Below are positions 4,802-5,352 of a stretch of DNA of 5,352 bases, piece by piece; position 1 is the stretch's first letter, and each line of letters opens with the position of its first letter. The notes under the pieces are model-generated. The model had not been told where the DNA came from. It searched no databases and saw only the letters and a program-made list of their open reading frames with translations. Both the position numbers and the translations under genes were made by a program. Source of the DNA: Alphaproteobacteria bacterium (lineage in GTDB: Bacteria > Pseudomonadota > Alphaproteobacteria > UBA9219); contig JAQUUS010000128.1 in assembly GCA_028693775.1 (NCBI GenBank), positions 1 to 5,352 of the forward strand, in the 5' to 3' direction.

Positions 4802-5352
4802 ATGGATATTCGTGTTTCTGAAATTTCGTCAGTTTTGAAGCAGCAAATTGCAGGGTTCGGCGGAACGACCGAAGTCTCCGAAGTGGGGCAGGTCTTGTCG
4901 ATCGGCGACGGCGTCGCCCGCGTGTTCGGCCTTGACGAAGTTCGTGCAGGCGAAATGGTTGAATTCTCTTCGGGCGTCAAGGGCATGGCCCTCAACCTCG
5001 AATCCGACAACGTCGGCGTCGTCGTGTTCGGCGATGACCGCACCATCCGCGAAGGCGACACCGTCAAGAGAACCGGCGCCATCGTCGAAGTTCCTGTCGG
5101 CAAGGGCTTGCTCGGCCGCGTGGTCGACGGCCTCGGAAACCCCATCGACGGCAAGGGCCCGCTCCAAGACGTCAAGATGAGCCGCGTCGAAGTCAAGGCG
5201 CCCGGCATTATTCCGCGCAAGTCGGTCAGCGAACCGATGCAGACCGGCCTCAAGGCCCTCGACGCGCTCGTTCCCGTCGGCCGCGGCCAGCGCGAACTGA
5301 TCATCGGTGACCGCCAGACCAGCAAGACCGCCATCGCCATCGACGCCTTCAT
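4802..5352 (+). CDS. atpA: F1Fo ATP synthase subunit alpha, N-terminal part (3' end outside window)
   Basis: The frame runs from ATG 4802 off the right edge: 183 complete residues of about 510 expected. Alpha alternates with beta in the F1 hexamer and carries the non-catalytic nucleotide sites. Seen: the N-terminal delta-binding helix (1-20), the beta-barrel domain with VGQVLSIGDGVARVFGL (28-44), the linker GRVVDGLGNPIDGKGP (105-120), then IIPRKSVSEPMQTGLKALDA (136-155) and RGQRELIIGDRQTSKTAIAI (161-180). The P-loop reads GDRQTSKT (169-176), whereas the usual alpha P-loop is GDRQTGKT; the codon at residue 174 is AGC (Ser). Lys175 and Thr176 are kept. Codons here are strongly C/G-ending, more than in the left half of the window, as expected for a highly expressed gene. 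A good RBS precedes it and it follows atpH by 36 bp. Confidence 0.97.
   Translation, partial: MDIRVSEISSVLKQQIAGFGGTTEVSEVGQVLSIGDGVARVFGLDEVRAGEMVEFSSGVKGMALNLESDNVGVVVFGDDRTIREGDTVKRTGAIVEVPVGKGLLGRVVDGLGNPIDGKGPLQDVKMSRVEVKAPGIIPRKSVSEPMQTGLKALDALVPVGRGQRELIIGDRQTSKTAIAIDAF

Noticed and set aside
4798..5352. Minus-strand open frame opposite atpA (184 codons), and another at 4829-5167
   Set aside because: Shadows of the strongly biased atpA codons. The plus strand encodes an unmistakable ATP synthase alpha subunit.
1..5352. Search for a mobile element, phage, toxin-antitoxin, CRISPR or defence system
   Set aside because: No transposase, integrase, terminal inverted repeats, spaced direct repeats or tRNA attachment site was seen. 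The gene content is mostly housekeeping.

Overview
The window looks like ordinary chromosomal DNA from an alphaproteobacterium of moderate GC content. The main evidence is the right-hand end. There atpH (F1 delta) is the first gene of a cluster with its own upstream region, followed by atpA (F1 alpha), with no Fo genes before it. This separate atpHAGDC-type layout, split from the Fo genes, is typical of Alphaproteobacteria. The rRNA-methyltransferase-like gene also resembles the RsmB/NOP-family form common in that class. I cannot assign a genus.

Layout, left to right. (1) Positions 2-304, +: the C-terminal 100 residues of an MTA/SAH nucleosidase-type enzyme, cut by the window edge. (2) Positions 429-929, +: an unrecognised, charged 166-residue protein with an internal repeat, its own extended -10 promoter and a good ribosome binding site. 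(3) Positions 930-1091: a convergent gap that holds a possible minus-strand small membrane-protein ORF (940-1062). (4) Positions 1092-3080, -: a two-gene unit in which a GNAT N-acetyltransferase is followed after 15 bp by an RsmB/NOP-family RNA m5C methyltransferase. (5) Positions 3236-3910, -: an unrecognised 224-residue soluble protein with a hairpin terminator-like element after it and a strong dyad in its leader. (6) A 264-bp divergent intergenic region with several inverted repeats. (7) Positions 4175-4765, +: atpH with a GTG start. (8) Position 4802 to the end, +: the first 183 residues of atpA, cut by the window edge.

The genes do not form one pathway. They cover S-adenosylmethionine by-product salvage, RNA methylation, protein or small-molecule acetylation and energy conversion, plus two unknowns. 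I found no phage, transposon, CRISPR, tRNA, rRNA or defence system, and no clear sign of a new multi-gene system. The points most worth a second look are a Gly-to-Ser change in the AtpA P-loop, the possible small membrane-protein ORF after the methyltransferase gene, competing helices in the leader of the unknown minus-strand gene, and a repeat in the 166-residue protein that is conserved in protein but not in DNA.
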